A stretch of 64,000 nucleotides of DNA. It comes from Atopobiaceae bacterium (lineage in GTDB: Bacteria; Actinomycetota; Coriobacteriia; Coriobacteriales; Atopobiaceae). The stretch lies in NCBI GenBank assembly GCA_902834555.1, contig CADFJN010000001.1, positions 62,001 through 126,000 of the forward strand, in the 5' to 3' direction. Both the position numbers and the translations under genes were made by a program. Of this stretch, positions 62,019-64,000 are shown in pieces. Below the pieces are notes generated by a model. That model did not search any database and had not been told where the DNA came from. It worked only from the letters and a program-made list of their open reading frames with translations. Numbering within the stretch: the first letter of the stretch is position 1; every line of letters starts with the position of its first letter.

Positions 62019-62960
62019 GTGACCTTGGGCGAGGGCGTGCAGGACATGGTGAACGTCCTCGCGCTCCACGACGGCTTGGGCGCGCTGGGGCTCACGGAGG
62101 GTGGCTACTCCACCTCTGCAGCGGCGGCAATCTACACGATGGCGTCCTACCTGGTCTTCATCGGCATCTGGATTGTGTTTCTCATCTATCTGCGTGTGAG
62201 CAAGCGCGAGAGGCCGATCCTGGGGACCATCACCCGGCGGACTGCGGGCAACACGCCCGCCATGCTGAGCCTGGGGCTGCTCTTGGGGTTCGTGCTCAAC
62301 AGTGCGTGTGCGCTGGTCGCGATGCTCGAGGGGAGCTTTTCTCTCTCGTTTGTTGGCGTGAACGCGGCGGGGATCATCGCGGTGTTTCTTGCCGTCTTTG
62401 TCCAGTCATCCGCGGAGGAGCTCGTCTGCCGTTGCTACCTCTACCAGCGAACGCTCCAGATAACGGGAAGCTACGCGGTGGCGATTGCGCTGAGCGCGGC
62501 GTTCTTTGCCCTGCTGCACCTGGCAAACAGCGACGTGACGGTGCTTGCCCTTGTCAACCTGGCGTTAATTGGAATTCTGTTTGGCCTTCTTGTGCGGAAG
62601 CTTGATAGTCCGTGGGCGGCGTTTGGCCTGCACGCGAGCTGGAACTTCACGCAGACCGTGTTGCTGGGGCTGCCCAACAGTGGCGGTACCACGCCCTGTG
62701 TGGTCTTTGGTGTGATGCCGGGGACCACGCCCATGGCGGGCTTTGCGTACGATCCCGGCTTTGGAATCGAGGGGTCCGCAATGGCGACGGTTGTGCTGCT
62801 TGCCGGCTGCGCGCTGGTGTGGTGGATTGGCGGACGATGGAACGTCACGCCCACGGACATCTGGGCCGGCGAGGGGGCTTCGAATTCCGGTGGTGCCTCA
62901 GCCGTTGGCGGTGCCGTCCCGACCGGTGCCTCAGCCGCGGAGAATAGCTCCATTTCTTAA
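62019..62960 (+). CDS. CPBP-family intramembrane metalloprotease-like protein
   Basis: 313 residues, about seven membrane helices. Motif 1 EELVCRCYLYQRT (EExxxR), motif 2 LLHLANSD (His) and motif 3 FGLHASWNF (HxxxN) match CPBP (Rce1/Abi-like) proteases. Start is uncertain: GTG 62019 is 17 bases after GGGGAGGGG, with no better in-frame codon. The last residues (AENSSIS) are encoded by the left arm of repeat element A, so the C-terminus seems to have been created or replaced by that repeat. Confidence 0.78.
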   Translation: MTLGEGVQDMVNVLALHDGLGALGLTEGGYSTSAAAAIYTMASYLVFIGIWIVFLIYLRVSKRERPILGTITRRTAGNTPAMLSLGLLLGFVLNSACALVAMLEGSFSLSFVGVNAAGIIAVFLAVFVQSSAEELVCRCYLYQRTLQITGSYAVAIALSAAFFALLHLANSDVTVLALVNLALIGILFGLLVRKLDSPWAAFGLHASWNFTQTVLLGLPNSGGTTPCVVFGVMPGTTPMAGFAYDPGFGIEGSAMATVVLLAGCALVWWIGGRWNVTPTDIWAGEGASNSGGASAVGGAVPTGASAAENSSIS

Positions 62961-63020
62961 TCGCGGCCACGGCGACCTGGGCAAACGCGCCAGGCGTTTA
63001 AGAAAAAGAGATAAACTCCG
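62940..63020. repeat. Inverted-repeat element A, copy 2
   Basis: Left arm GGAGAATAGCTCC...TTTCTTAA and an imperfect right arm ending AAACTCC; the loop keeps CGACCTGGGCAAACG as in copy 1 (11913-12016). The left arm contains the stop codon of the CPBP gene. Copy B2 follows 93 bases later, as B1 follows A1. Confidence 0.75.
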
Positions 63021-63113
63021 ACGCCGCCGCGCGCCCCTCGGGGTGACGCCTGCCCCAGACGGGCCCGCGTCCCCGGGCAGGCCGCGGCCCTCCCGCACGG
63101 GCGCCCTTCCCCG

Positions 63114-63204
63114 CAAAAGTGAACACGAAAACGACCTGCCATGAAGTGTCCTCTGGGATAACGTTGCTGTGTGACCCTTCGGATTGATTTCGTGTTCACT
63201 TTTG
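63114..63204. repeat. Inverted-repeat element B, copy 2
   Basis: Same 17-base arms as copy 1 (63114-63130, 63188-63204), same 57-base loop length; here CCCC/GGGG flank the arms instead of CCGCC/GGCGG. Loop similarity is in reverse orientation. Between here and the clpB promoter, GCTGGCGAGA (from 63211) and TCTCGCCAGC (to 63321) form a wider inverted pair; no gene is seen from 62961 to 63465. Confidence 0.85.
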
Positions 63205-63345
63205 AGGGGGGCTGGCGAGAGACGCCCGGTGCTGGACGGCAAGAGGTGGCTGGGCCGAGAACCGAGAAGCTTCGGGTGCCGAGAAGCGCCACCGGGCGGC
63301 ACGCCGGCCCTTCTCGCCAGCAAACCCTGCGTGCCATCACATACG

Positions 63346-63379
63346 AAAATCTGCTACAAGAACACTTAGATTATGAATA
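63346..63379 (+). promoter_or_regulatory. Heat-shock promoter/operator of clpB (shared with dnaK)
   Basis: AAAATCT, 11 bases, ACTTAGATTATGAATA; matches the dnaK motif at 56018-56051 with the same spacing. Confidence 0.65.
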
Positions 63380-63465
63380 TATCGCCCCTCAAGCGGGAAT
63401 ACTCAACAACGATAAACAGAATTCCGCCGCCCCTCAGGCCGTGCGGACCATAGGGAGTGATGCAT

Positions 63466-64000
63466 ATGAGAATTGATAAGTGGGCAGTCACCGCCCAGGA
63501 GGCGCTGCAGTCTGCCGTCGGCATCGCGACGGATGCCGAGGCGGGCCAGGTGGAGCCAGTCCACCTGCTCAAGGCCCTTCTCAGCTCCGGCGAGCAGAAC
63601 ATCAAGGCGATCGTGGAGCGCGTTGGCGCGGACCCGGCCGCAATAGAGGCACAGGTCGACCGCGCCATCGCCAACGCACCCAAGGTCACGGGTGACAACT
63701 CGCAGATGGGCGCCGGCACCAACTTCGTGCGTGTGGCGGACGCCGCCGAGAAGCTCGCAACCAAGATGGGCGACTCCTACGTCACGAGCGAGCATCTGCT
63801 GTGCGCGCTCGCGGATGACCGCTCCGAGGCCGGCAGCATCCTCAAGTCCGCCGGCGTCACGGGCAAGCGCGTGCAGGAGGCCTACGAGGCCCTGCGCGGC
63901 GACGAGCGCGTGACCAGCCAGGACTCCAAGCCGGAGTTTGAGGCCCTCTCCAAGTACGGCCGCAACATCACGGACCTCGCCCGTCAGGGCAAGCTCGACC
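63466..64000 (+). CDS. clpB: Disaggregase ClpB, N-terminal part (3' end outside window)
   Basis: The frame is open from ATG 63466 to the window edge (178 codons). The N-terminal Clp repeat domain is clear: KWAVTAQEALQSAVGIA, VEPVHLLKALL, then SYVTSEHLLCALAD, and the start of nucleotide-binding domain 1 (SKYGRNITDLARQGKLD). ClpB rescues aggregated proteins with DnaK, DnaJ and GrpE, encoded 3 kb upstream under a matching promoter motif. GGGAG lies 8 bases before the ATG. Confidence 0.95.
   Translation, partial: MRIDKWAVTAQEALQSAVGIATDAEAGQVEPVHLLKALLSSGEQNIKAIVERVGADPAAIEAQVDRAIANAPKVTGDNSQMGAGTNFVRVADAAEKLATKMGDSYVTSEHLLCALADDRSEAGSILKSAGVTGKRVQEAYEALRGDERVTSQDSKPEFEALSKYGRNITDLARQGKLD

Overview
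The window is high-GC, densely coded bacterial chromosome, most likely from a coriobacterial actinomycete of the Olsenella/Atopobium type. This is inferred from gene content: a dnaK-grpE-dnaJ-hspR operon with an HspR-type regulator, a zinc-finger-less DnaJ, class B sortase, a giant sortase-anchored surface protein, an NRAMP-related transporter with a DAGG motif, many GTG starts and strong purine-rich ribosome binding sites. No rRNA genes, no CRISPR array and no recognisable insertion sequence or phage genes were seen. One tRNA gene (Ser, UGA) is present.

Layout. 1-11,772: 3' end of dnaB, then purine biosynthesis genes (purA, purD, purE, purF-purM-purN) interleaved with a NUDIX hydrolase, a membrane protein, a pyridoxamine kinase on the other strand, a YqeY protein and a class B sortase. 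11,773-21,370: a repeat-rich intergenic region followed by one 8.6-kb gene for a 2,867-residue wall-anchored protein with a von Willebrand A domain and about 16 pilin-type repeats. 21,366-26,680: an rRNA/tRNA uracil methyltransferase, an uncharacterised radical SAM protein and an EF-G-like GTPase. 26,699-28,568: a lower-GC accessory patch with two divergent genes sharing a nuclease-like core and a mirrored four-unit repeat array. 28,566-35,289: membrane EEP phosphatase, CNNM/CBS protein, three envelope-associated proteins and mtnA. 35,464-39,665 (minus): a predicted Mg2+ uptake operon (MgtE-like regulator plus NRAMP-related transporter) and lemA. 39,752-44,921: tRNA-Ser, tadA, an AAA ATPase preceded by a striking six-decamer repeat, rlmI, a DEAD-box helicase. 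44,922-49,411: metA followed by a HTH / Ser-Thr kinase / HTH / membrane protein cluster. 49,496-55,768: YfcE phosphodiesterase, an AgrC/AgrA-like two-component pair, and divergently a small membrane protein plus a domain-inverted, membrane-tethered GH3 glycosidase. 56,018-64,000: heat-shock operon, a stomatin-like/RHH pair, a CPBP protease and the start of clpB.

The most notable non-gene signals are dispersed long-armed inverted repeats. Element A and element B each occur twice and side by side (11.9-12.2 kb and 62.9-63.2 kb). Element B has identical 17-bp arms, an identical 57-nt loop length and compensatory changes just outside the arms. Element C occurs twice (38.9 and 43.2 kb) and element D once. 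There are also an octamer GGCGAGAA enriched in intergenic DNA, a 34-nt promoter motif shared by dnaK and clpB, paired TTAGC-N5-GCTAA sites beside the second HTH gene, and two overlapping proline-rich leader ORFs in front of the predicted Mg2+ operon. Regulatory calls are sequence-pattern inferences; no database search was possible.
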